A stretch of DNA of 5,243 nucleotides, from NCBI GenBank assembly GCA_016209245.1, contig JACQWN010000369.1, positions 1 through 5,243 of the forward strand, in the 5' to 3' direction. The position numbers and the translations under genes were made by a program. The first letter of the stretch is position 1. Each line of letters begins with the position of its first letter. Shown in pieces: positions 1 through 5,029 of the stretch. Below the pieces are notes generated by a model. The model made no database searches. It was not told the DNA's origin and was given only the letters and a program-made list of their open reading frames with translations. Source of the stretch: Bacteroidia bacterium. Lineage in GTDB: Bacteria; Bacteroidota; Bacteroidia; Bacteroidales; BM523.

Positions 1-80
1 TAAATTCGTAGTTCGTATATTCGTAAAAAATTCGTACTTCGATGGGATAATCAACAAAAAATAATAACCTAAATAGTAAC
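1..80. mobile_element. Right end of a MITE-like element, second copy, cut by the window edge
   Basis: This stretch matches the right end of the complete element at 4369-4602 in the same orientation. It has several TTCGTA units, then TACTTCGATGGGATAAT at 35-51 (16/17 identical to 4552-4568), a variable AT-rich spacer, and the terminal ACCTAAATAGTAAC at 67-80. The inverted complement of that end, GTTACTATTTAGGT, differs by one base from the left terminal repeat of the complete copy. The left half lies outside the window, so a target duplication cannot be tested. It ends 25 bp beyond the recA stop codon. No transposase is present. Confidence 0.6.
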
Positions 81-105
81 GATTTTTTTTAAATAATAGC
101 TCGTT

Positions 106-1122
106 TTAAACGACAGCAGCGGTTTTAATATGTTCGACAATTTTCTTTTCAAGCTCTTCGGTAAGTTCGGGATTATCTTTTAGTAATTGCCTGATAGCTT
201 CCCTGCCCTGTCCGAGCTTTGTATCGCCATAGCTGAACCAGGAACCGCTTTTTTTAATAATCCCGGCTTCAACGCCCATATCAATGATTTCGCCTGTACG
301 TGAAATTCCTTCCCCGTACATTATATCGAATTCAGCTTTTTTAAACGGCGGAGCAAGCTTATTCTTTACAATTTTAACTTTTGTCCGGTTACCATGCACC
401 TCTTCTCCTTCTTTTATTTGCCCTATTTTCCGGATATCAACCCTGATAGTTGAATAAAATTTTAATGCATTTCCGCCGGTTGTTACTTCAGGATTGCCGA
501 ACATAATTCCGATTTTTTCTCTGAGCTGATTGATAAAAACACAGCAGGTTTTGGTTTTACTTATGCTGGCGGTAAGCTTTCTTAATGCCTGCGACATTAA
601 TCTTGCCTGAAGCCCCATTACTGCATCACCCATCTCTCCTTCGATTTCCGCCTTAGGAGTTAATGCTGCTACGGAATCTACAACAATAATGTCAATAGCA
701 CCGGAACGTATCAACTGGTCGGTAATTTCAAGGGCTTGCTCTCCGTTATCGGGCTGCGATACCAACAGATTCTCAATATCAACGCCAAGCTTTTTGGCAT
801 AAAACCTGTCAAAAGCATGCTCGGCATCAATAAATGCTGCGATTCCTCCTTCCTTCTGCGCTTCGGCAATCGCATGCAATGCTAAAGTCGTTTTTCCCGA
901 CGATTCAGGCCCGAATATTTCAATTACTCTCCCTCGTGGATACCCGTTTATTCCAAGAGCGATATCGAGTGATACAGAACCTGACCGAATCACAGGCACC
1001 TCTTCAATCGCTTTATCGCCTAATCGCATAATTGTGCCTTTGCCATGGTCTTTTTCAATCTTTCCGATTGTGGTTTCTAAAGTCTTTAGCTTTTCTTTAA
1101 GTGTTAAATTTTCTTTTTCCAT
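106..1122 (-). CDS. recA: RecA recombinase
   Basis: RecA is the cytoplasmic ATP-dependent strand-exchange protein of homologous recombination and SOS signalling. The 338-residue product has the Walker A loop GPESSGKTT at 71-79, the catalytic glutamate in DAEHA (E101), Walker B IIVVDS at 145-150, loop L1 near EIEGEMGD (159-166), NQLR with the ATP-sensing glutamine Q199, and the L2 region FGNPEVTTGGNALKFY at 208-223. Numbering runs five ahead of E. coli RecA. The C-terminus stops at TAAVV and lacks the long acidic tail of the E. coli protein (353 aa). The ATG at 1122 fits family length; upstream DNA is AT-rich with no Shine-Dalgarno. I see no LexA box I could defend. It stands alone: divergent from rdgB across 1 kb, with a hairpin at 1151-1189 in the leader or promoter zone. 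Confidence 0.98.
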   Translation of the reverse strand: MEKENLTLKEKLKTLETTIGKIEKDHGKGTIMRLGDKAIEEVPVIRSGSVSLDIALGINGYPRGRVIEIFGPESSGKTTLALHAIAEAQKEGGIAAFIDAEHAFDRFYAKKLGVDIENLLVSQPDNGEQALEITDQLIRSGAIDIIVVDSVAALTPKAEIEGEMGDAVMGLQARLMSQALRKLTASISKTKTCCVFINQLREKIGIMFGNPEVTTGGNALKFYSTIRVDIRKIGQIKEGEEVHGNRTKVKIVKNKLAPPFKKAEFDIMYGEGISRTGEIIDMGVEAGIIKKSGSWFSYGDTKLGQGREAIRQLLKDNPELTEELEKKIVEHIKTAAVV

Positions 1123-1150
1123 AATCTTTTATTTATTCAACCTGATTATT

Positions 1151-1189
1151 TAGAGTCTGTCTATAAACTATGTTTATGGACAGACTCTA
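1151..1189. repeat. 18-bp hairpin palindrome upstream of recA
   Basis: The left arm TAGAGTCTGTCTATAAAC (1151-1168) and right arm (1172-1189) pair at 17 of 18 positions around a three-base TAT loop; the single mismatch becomes a G-U pair in one RNA strand. The arm resembles 2710-2727 after rdgB (15/18), so it looks like two copies of a dispersed repeat end placed back to back. It starts 29 bp upstream of the recA ATG and lacks a following T-run in the recA direction. A role in the recA leader is possible but not shown. Confidence 0.75.
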
Positions 1190-1322
1190 TTTAATTTATT
1201 GCAAAGAAATAATATTCTTACTAGAAATTCTATTTTTTTTTATTTTTTTTTCATAATAATCTCTATTTATACTGTGAACGGGATAAATGACGCAAAGAGT
1301 CATGGCGCCAGAGGCGCTCATT

Positions 1323-1598
1323 TCAGTAACAATTACGAGTTGGTAGTTGGTAGCGGTAGTTGGTAGTCGGGCTGCTACTACCTACTACCGCTTCCAACCA
1401 AAGTACATTAATCCGGAATAAGTTAATCGGTACAAATTTGTTCAATCCGGGGAAAACTGATATTATTCCAAAGGTTGTTAAAATGCTGAATATTATTGCA
1501 TATTCAATGCCATGCGTTATTAAAATTCCCATATTGATATAGCATAAGAATAAAAAGAAAGGAATTAGTATTCGGATATATTTATGCCATAGAAACAT
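1323..1598 (-). CDS. Possible small membrane protein or gene remnant, unknown function
   Basis: I do not recognise this ORF. From the ATG at 1598 it encodes 91 residues. The first two thirds look protein-like, with hydrophobic segments near residues 8-27 and 33-50 followed by FPGLNKFVPINLFRINVLW. The last ~22 residues come from the GGTAGT inverted repeat at 1346-1398, so the natural C-terminus is probably lost. The same frame stays open upstream to 1751 (with a TTG at 1664 but no further ATG), and the element at 1770-1981 begins just beyond. The simplest reading is a decayed gene trimmed at both ends by repeats. A genuine small gene cannot be excluded, nor can chance in AT-rich DNA. Confidence 0.3.
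   Translation of the reverse strand: MFLWHKYIRILIPFFLFLCYINMGILITHGIEYAIIFSILTTFGIISVFPGLNKFVPINLFRINVLWLEAVVGSSSPTTNYRYQLPTRNCY
1346..1398. repeat. GGTAGT-rich inverted repeat
   Basis: Arms at 1346-1367 and 1377-1398 pair at 20 of 22 positions around a nine-base loop (CGGGCTGCT). The left arm is built from GTTGGTAG and GCGGTAG units, so there is short direct repetition inside the palindrome. It forms the 3' end of the doubtful ORF at 1323-1598. It lacks a clear T-run on either side, so I call it a dispersed palindromic repeat rather than a terminator. Confidence 0.65.
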
Positions 1599-1835
1599 GA
1601 TTTTTTGCTTGAATTTTAAATCCTGGATTATTAATTTTTGCTTAAGTATTTGCAAGAAACCCAATAAGTATCTTCTCGTCCGTGAATAATCGTAATGAAT
1701 TTCAATTTCAGAAAATTCTCGTGCCGTCTGATAATGGAATTTTTATTTCCCTTATCACAATGAAATATAGTAACCGTTCACGGTATTTAAATGATTGATT
1801 ATAAACTAAATATAAATTGAAAAATAGAAAATTAA

Positions 1836-1864
1836 GCCACAGATTACACAGATTTTCACAAATT
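1836..1864 (+). repeat. CAGATT...GATTTTCAC dispersed repeat, copy A
   Basis: The core at 1840-1864 reads CAGATT, five bases, GATTTTCAC, two bases, ATT. The same arrangement, 18 of 25 positions, lies on the opposite strand at 2779-2803 within the repeat that ends creD. Related sequences are common between genes in Bacteroidota; that point is from general knowledge, while the match between the two copies is visible here. Confidence 0.5.
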
Positions 1865-1872
1865 ATTTTTTA

Positions 1873-1942
1873 ATTGAATTTGTTAAATATCTGGTAATCA
1901 ATCAAATATTGAATTTGTTAAATATCTGGTAATCAATCAAAT
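1873..1942. repeat. Perfect 35-bp tandem duplication
   Basis: Positions 1873-1907 and 1908-1942 are identical 35-base units beginning ATTGAATTTGTTAAATATC. Perfect identity suggests a recent duplication. It sits inside the element at 1770-1981. With only two contiguous units and no spacer, this is a tandem duplication and not a CRISPR array. Confidence 0.9.
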
Positions 1943-2064
1943 CGACATGAATAATATATTTTTAACCCCGTGAACGGTTACGAATAAAGATTTCAAAAAT
2001 ATAAATATTTTTTAAAGAAACGGCAACGAGTGTTCATTTTTTCCAGATTTAAGCTGTGTGTTGT

Positions 2065-2087
2065 TTGCAATTTCATTATTATTGCAA
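2065..2087. promoter_or_regulatory. Short dyad TTGCAAT/ATTGCAA upstream of rdgB
   Basis: TTGCAAT at 2065-2071 and ATTGCAA at 2081-2087 form a 7-bp inverted repeat with a nine-base spacer, about 50 bp before the rdgB start. The stretch TATTATTG within it is one base from the Bacteroidota -7 consensus TAnnTTTG, but no matching -33 box sits at the right distance. It could be an operator or a small stem-loop; evidence is weak. Confidence 0.2.
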
Positions 2088-2136
2088 CATTTTTACGGGT
2101 AAGTCTCCAGTAAGTGATTTTCTAAAAGTGTTTTTT

Positions 2137-2712
2137 ATGCTTAAAAAGCTAGTTTTTGCTACAAATAATAAGTATAAGCTGGAGGAAATACGACAGTTGC
2201 TTGGAGCCGGGTATTTTTTATTAAGCGCTGAAGAAATTGGTTGTACAGCAGAAATTCCTGAGAATCATGACACGCTTGAGGGGAATGCAAGGGAAAAAGC
2301 CGAGTTTATATATTCAAGATACGGTTATAATTGCTTTGCCGATGATACAGGTCTTGAAATAGAAGCATTAAACGGGAAACCGGGAGTATATTCCGCCAGA
2401 TATGCAGGTGAGAATATAAGTTTTGAAGCGAATATTCAAAAAGTCTTAAAAGAAATGGATGGAGTAAAAAATCGTGCGGCACTGTTTAAGACCGTAATTC
2501 ATCTGATTTATGAATCCCAACATTATAATTTTACAGGAATTATCATGGGAACAATTCTTCATAAAAAACGGGGCAGTTATGGTTTTGGCTATGACCCGAT
2601 TTTTCAGCCCCAAGGTTACGAAAAAACATTCGCTCAAATGACGCTCCATGAAAAGAACAAAATCAGTCATCGTGGGCAGGCGATAAAGAAACTGATTGAC
2701 TTCCTTAAATAG
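2137..2712 (+). CDS. rdgB: XTP/dITP diphosphatase (RdgB/HAM1 family)
   Basis: This cytoplasmic enzyme hydrolyses non-canonical purine nucleoside triphosphates (dITP, XTP, ITP) to monophosphate and pyrophosphate, keeping damaged bases out of DNA and RNA. From the ATG at 2137 the product is 191 residues, normal for the family. Visible motifs are FATNNKYKLEE at 7-17 (substrate loop), LEGNAREKA, FADDTGLEIEALNGKPGVYS with the catalytic aspartate pair at 69-70 (E. coli Asp69 equivalent), GFGYDPIF at 149-156 and SHRG at 177-180. A longer frame begins at 2056, but its 27 extra residues match nothing in the family, so the internal ATG is chosen. No Shine-Dalgarno is visible. The stop codon overlaps the convergent creD remnant by eight bases and coincides with the start of a dispersed repeat. 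Confidence 0.96.
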   Translation: MLKKLVFATNNKYKLEEIRQLLGAGYFLLSAEEIGCTAEIPENHDTLEGNAREKAEFIYSRYGYNCFADDTGLEIEALNGKPGVYSARYAGENISFEANIQKVLKEMDGVKNRAALFKTVIHLIYESQHYNFTGIIMGTILHKKRGSYGFGYDPIFQPQGYEKTFAQMTLHEKNKISHRGQAIKKLIDFLK

Positions 2713-3418
2713 TGTCTGTCTGTAAAGTCATAAAAATAGAACGCAGATAACGCTGATACTTATGATTAATTATGATTAAATCCGTGAAAATCATAACAAT
2801 CTGCGTCAGCGCCATAAAAATAGCCAGTACTATGAACAGCCCGATGCTTCCAAGCAGGAGTGAAAAATCCTGTAATTGTAAGATAGTAAACAGGAAAATA
2901 TATAATATCGCTAATATTGCCGTCAGCAGAGCTGTTAATCTGATATTTTTAAATGAGCCGTGCGAATAAGCAGTTATCATACCTATTATTGCAACCGCCG
3001 ATATCAGATAAGCCATATTAAATCCGAGATGTTCGGAAAGCGAAAGCAATAAGCTGTAGAAAATAAGCAATGCCAGCCCTACAAGAACATATTGAATGAC
3101 ATGGATGCGTTTTTTGGCAATTGCTTCAATAAAAAGATATATTGCAAAGGTCAAGGCGATAAACATAATAGCATATTTGACCGAACGTGTCGAGAGTTGA
3201 TAATGGTCAACAGGAATAAGCAAGCTTATACCGAAATCGGAATAATCGGGATATATATTTTGTTTATCTGTCCATTCCTGTGGAAAATTGCGGTTGACGG
3301 CAAGCACATTCCATGTCGCAGTGAAACCGCTTGGGGTTATTTCACGCTTATCGGGCAAAAATGCGCCGTCAAAGCTTGGATTATTCCAATCGGATGTGAC
3401 AGTGACATTGGTCTCTTT
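2705..3418 (-). pseudogene. creD: creD, C-terminal part (frameshifted, tail replaced)
   Basis: This frame carries the distal part of CreD, the inner-membrane protein of the Cre regulon. It begins right after a TGA at the deletion junction with KETNVTVTSDW, then PSFDGAFLPDKREI and GFTATWNVLAVNRNFPQEW. The hydrophobic domain follows, with VKYAIMFIALTF, HVIQYVLVGLALLIFYSLLLSLSEH and LLLGSIGLFIVLAIF: about six membrane segments. Relatives end in MxLTR-ID-WY. Here the protein matches up to MALT and then runs about 36 residues through a dispersed repeat (TQIVMIFTD..) to a stop at 2705, inside the rdgB stop region. A TTG at 3358 could start a 217-residue product, but no good initiation site is seen. 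The membrane domain itself shows no damage. Identity is secure; function is doubtful. Confidence 0.8.
2710..2813. repeat. Dispersed repeat between rdgB and creD
   Basis: The segment starts TAGTGTCTGTCTGTAAAG (2710-2727), which is 15/18 identical to the hairpin arm at 1151-1168. It continues through AACGCAGATAACGCTGAT to AATCTGCGTCAGCGCC. ACGCAGAT and ATCTGCGT (plus CGCTGA/TCAGCG) form inverted pairs across it. Its core on the minus strand matches the repeat at 1840-1864. It supplies the rdgB stop codon and encodes the abnormal tail of CreD, so it appears to have invaded the 3' end of creD. Confidence 0.6.
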
Positions 3419-3660
3419 TCAAGCATGCTTTCTTTTTCCTTAAACGGAATTACAAGCACAGGCCCGTTAATAATCTGTTCATTACCCCATTTTTGATAAA
3501 TTTCCTGAATTACATCAGCGTTCCTGTATTCGCGTTCAGATACAAGATTCATCAGCATCAACTGAGGAATCATCAGGAAAAAAATCAAAGGAACTACGAT
3601 TAAAATTTTGAATGTAATTGAATGCAGAAAGTTTTTTTCTTTTTTGTCACTTGTTTCCAT
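3337..3660 (-). pseudogene. creD: creD, N-terminal part (internal deletion and frameshift)
   Basis: CreD is a membrane protein under CreBC control in enterobacteria, linked to envelope integrity and beta-lactam response; its biochemical role is unsettled. Residues 1-80 are typical: a charged start, one membrane segment near 17-40, SEREYRNADVIQEIYQKWGNE and NGPVLVIPF. After MLEK the frame leaves CreD and stops at 3337. Continuity resumes in the other frame at 3418 (KETNVTVTSDW). About 145 residues of periplasmic domain, judged against E. coli CreD (450 aa), are missing. A single extra base at the junction (CTT GGA AAA GAG) would join the frames, giving a ~318-residue protein without that domain. 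The start at 3660 lies 26 bp after the upstream membrane protein gene, so both were probably cotranscribed. An assembly error is an alternative. Confidence 0.8.
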
Positions 3661-3686
3661 AGTTGTAAAGATTTAATTGTTAAACA

Positions 3687-4325
3687 TTAATTTTTTTCAT
3701 TACTGACGGAGTGACTCCAAGTCACATGAACAGAAACGATTTTTTTCATATTAATATAAAATAAAATAACCGATATAATAATAATTAACTCGCCTGTCAG
3801 AAAGAGCCACCACGGAAAACATTGTGGAACATATTGCTCTGAATATTTCATAAGCGATTCAATTTGTGTAAAATTAAATAATTCAAAAAACTTGTAGTGA
3901 GCGGTGTCGAACTGTGAAAAATGAGCAAGCATGAATTGGATATAATCGGCGACAAAAGATATAATTATAATAAAGCTTCCGGTGAGCAATAATATCCATT
4001 GTATCGGATTTATACAGGCATTTCCGGTTTTTTCGTCAAAATATATAATCAACAATGTAAAACAAATCATTGTAAGGGAGCAAATGACAGGAGCCAGAAC
4101 CGGACCTACCCAAATGACAGGGATAAGGAAAAGAATATCCCATGTAAGGAGCGATTCAGGCCAGTTTAGTATAGCTTTCAGAAATATATAATAAAATATA
4201 TCCCATACTGCAAATGAAAAAATAAAATATCCGAACCGTTGAATATTTGAACGCCCTGCAACAATACCTATGCCAACTAACATGATTAATGTCAATGTTA
4301 CCCAAAGTAATGTTTTAACCCTCAT
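3687..4325 (-). CDS. Six-helix membrane protein, unknown function
   Basis: The 212-residue product has hydrophobic segments near 4-23, 31-50, 62-80, 81-96, 108-128 and 172-192, so it is an integral membrane protein with about six helices. The conserved-looking core is VWDIFYYIFLK (40-50) followed by WPESLLTWDILFLIPV (55-70) and WVGPVLAP (72-79). I have an impression of this WPxSLLTWDxLF pattern in uncharacterised membrane proteins of several phyla, but I know no assigned function. A polar loop (137-170) carries YKFFELFNF and several aromatics. The ATG at 4325 is the only sensible start, since an in-frame TAA lies six bases upstream. It precedes creD by 26 bp on the same strand, and before insertion of the element at 4369 it lay 29 bp after dgkA. 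That suggests an envelope-related operon, as inference only. Confidence 0.85.
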   Translation of the reverse strand: MRVKTLLWVTLTLIMLVGIGIVAGRSNIQRFGYFIFSFAVWDIFYYIFLKAILNWPESLLTWDILFLIPVIWVGPVLAPVICSLTMICFTLLIIYFDEKTGNACINPIQWILLLTGSFIIIISFVADYIQFMLAHFSQFDTAHYKFFELFNFTQIESLMKYSEQYVPQCFPWWLFLTGELIIIISVILFYINMKKIVSVHVTWSHSVSNEKN

Positions 4326-4360
4326 TCTTTACTTAAAATAATATTTAATCTTTTTTAGAA

Positions 4361-4368
4361 AAATTTAT
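4361..4368. repeat. Target site duplication, left copy (AAATTTAT)
   Basis: These eight bases directly precede the left terminal repeat of the element at 4369-4602. They are identical to the eight bases directly following its right terminal repeat, as expected for staggered-cut insertion. The sequence is AT-only, so chance similarity is higher than usual. Confidence 0.7.
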
Positions 4369-4425
4369 GTAACTATTTAGGTATAAACTTTATTATTCCA
4401 CCGAAGTAAGAAAAAAAATACGAAT

Positions 4426-4472
4426 TTACGAATTACGAAAGAGTTCGTGGTTGGTAAATTCGTAATTCGTAA
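4426..4472. repeat. TACGAA palindrome inside the element
   Basis: TTACGAATTACGAA at 4426-4439 and TTCGTAATTCGTAA at 4459-4472 are exact inverted copies around a 19-base loop. The same TTCGTA units recur at 1-36 in the partial copy. They may be transposase-binding or structural units of the element family. Confidence 0.8.
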
Positions 4473-4475
4473 GCC

Positions 4476-4538
4476 CGCCCCGCACATAAAAACCGTACGA
4501 TAAAATAAATTTGTAATAAAAAATTTATGTGCGGGGTG
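4476..4538. repeat. GC-rich hairpin inside the element
   Basis: CCCCGCACATAAA at 4478-4490 and TTTATGTGCGGGG at 4524-4536 are a perfect 13-bp inverted repeat around a 33-base loop. One G-T position and one more pair extend it to 4476/4538. Its GC-rich base stands out from the surrounding AT-rich DNA. On either strand it could act as a transcription block between dgkA and the next gene, though no T-run follows. Confidence 0.8.
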
Positions 4539-4590
4539 AATAATAAATTCGTACTTCGTTGGGATAATATACTTATGAAATAACATTGAC

Positions 4591-4965
4591 CTAAATATTT
4601 ACAAATTTATTAATAAAAATGATTATACCGGTTATCAACGCCGTTAATGCAGCCAATAATACCCCTGCCGCAGAAATATCTTTTATCATGCCGGCAATTT
4701 TATTATATTCAGGCGAAACGAAATTGATCAAGCTTTCGACGGCTGTATTAAATATCTCGGCTACAAGAACGAACCCGATAGCTATAACAATAATAGCCCA
4801 TTCAACAGGGCTGAGCTGCAAAATAAATCCAAGAATAATGGCAACAGAAGCCAATACTAAATGTATCCACAAATTATGCTGATTTTTGAATATCCAGCCG
4901 ATACCTTTAAAAGCATAAACAAAGCTTTTAATTCTTGTGTTTATAGTAAATTTTTGCTGATTCAT
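4591..4965 (-). CDS. dgkA: Diacylglycerol kinase / undecaprenol kinase family protein
   Basis: This small inner-membrane kinase phosphorylates a lipid alcohol with ATP: diacylglycerol in E. coli, undecaprenol in Gram-positive relatives. Here the substrate cannot be told from sequence. The 124 residues match family length. RIKSFVYAFKGIGWIFK (11-27) is the amphipathic N-terminal helix, NQHNLWIH follows, and three membrane helices lie near 33-50, 54-70 and 98-118. The signature EIFNTAVESLINFVSPE (70-86) contains catalytic E70; the usual aspartate after VESL-I is asparagine here. KDISAAGVLLAA (95-106) is the second conserved block. The usual glutamate in the EHN motif is Q29, which I believe is common in this phylum. 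ATG at 4965 fits the family. The last residues, VNI, and the TAG come from the inserted element; the empty site would read ..NKFF-stop. A hairpin at 4983-5014 lies 17 bp upstream. Confidence 0.94.
   Translation of the reverse strand: MNQQKFTINTRIKSFVYAFKGIGWIFKNQHNLWIHLVLASVAIILGFILQLSPVEWAIIVIAIGFVLVAEIFNTAVESLINFVSPEYNKIAGMIKDISAAGVLLAALTALITGIIIFINKFVNI
4603..4610. repeat. Target site duplication, right copy (AAATTTAT)
   Basis: This is the partner of 4361-4368, immediately outside the right terminal repeat. It lies within dgkA codons (NKF), so the insertion point is inside the original reading frame, two codons before the ancestral stop. Confidence 0.7.
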
Positions 4966-4982
4966 GGTTTTAGAATTAAATG

Positions 4983-5014
4983 AACTTTTCCAAAGTTAAA
5001 ACTTTGGAAAAGTT
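4983..5014. repeat. Perfect 15-bp palindrome upstream of dgkA
   Basis: AACTTTTCCAAAGTT (4983-4997) and AACTTTGGAAAAGTT (5000-5014) are exact inverted copies with a two-base AA spacer. It ends 17 bp before the dgkA ATG. Very similar AACTTTGGAAAAGTT palindromes are, to my knowledge, common between Bacteroidota genes. No clear T-run follows on the minus strand. It could be a repeat, a weak terminator, or part of the dgkA leader. Confidence 0.75.
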
Positions 5015-5029
5015 TAATAAATTTCGGAG

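Larger units (their letters stand above)
1770..1981. mobile_element. Non-autonomous element with perfect 14-bp terminal inverted repeats
   Basis: GTAACCGTTCACGG at 1770-1783 is exactly the reverse complement of CCGTGAACGGTTAC at 1968-1981, bounding 212 bp with no coding capacity. The GTAA tip is typical of IS66-family ends. The eight bases outside each end (GAAATATA and GAATAAAG) do not match, so no target duplication survives, or the pairing is an assembly of older pieces. Inside are a CAGATT-type dispersed repeat (1836-1864) and a 35-bp tandem duplication (1873-1942). Confidence 0.55.
1123..2136. other. Repeat-rich intergenic region between recA and rdgB
   Basis: About 1 kb separates two divergent housekeeping genes. 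It holds, in order: an 18-bp hairpin (1151-1189); T-rich DNA around 1230-1252; a short GCGCC-AGA-GGCGC hairpin near 1308-1320; a 22-bp imperfect inverted repeat made of GGTAGT units (1346-1398); a doubtful membrane ORF on the minus strand (1323-1598, open back to 1751); an element with perfect 14-bp inverted ends (1770-1981) containing a 35-bp tandem duplication; and the rdgB leader (1982-2136). I find no tRNA, rRNA or CRISPR array here and cannot place a convincing promoter for either gene. Confidence 0.75.
4369..4602. mobile_element. Complete MITE-like element with IS66-type ends
   Basis: Terminal repeats GTAACTATTTAGGT (4369-4382) and ACCTAAATATTTAC (4589-4602) pair at 13/14 positions. Subterminal repeats at 4392-4408 and 4552-4568 pair at 15/17. 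An exact 8-bp direct repeat, AAATTTAT, flanks it. The 234-bp interior encodes nothing credible; it holds TTCGTA/TACGAA units folding as a 14-bp palindrome (4426-4472) and a second palindrome (4476-4538). A GTAA tip with an 8-bp duplication is what is known of IS66-family transposition, so mobilisation by such a transposase in trans is inferred. It lies between dgkA and the membrane protein gene and supplies dgkA's last three codons and stop. Confidence 0.8.

Noticed and set aside
834..1031. Plus-strand ORF inside recA
   Set aside because: It is a shadow of the recA codons, which carry all the conserved motifs.
1272..1290. Third GTAAC-type element end (GTGAACGG near 1275)
   Set aside because: Only eight bases match the 1968-1981 end, the tip is degenerate, and no partner end lies at a plausible distance.
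1710..1770. Fragments resembling a LytTR-type DNA-binding domain in other minus-strand frames
   Set aside because: The resemblance needs frame changes within a few dozen bases and rests on very short AT-rich segments.
1873..1942. CRISPR-like repeat
   Set aside because: There are only two directly adjacent units with no spacer and no cas genes nearby.
2056..2136. 27-codon N-terminal extension of RdgB
   Set aside because: The extra residues match nothing in the family, while the ATG at 2137 places FATNNK and the catalytic aspartates at the usual positions.
2772..3496. Plus-strand ORFs opposite creD
   Set aside because: They mirror the CreD codons or the repeat and show no recognisable protein features.
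4377..4586. 69-codon minus-strand ORF inside the element
   Set aside because: It is built entirely from terminal repeats and palindromes and shows no protein-like conservation pattern.
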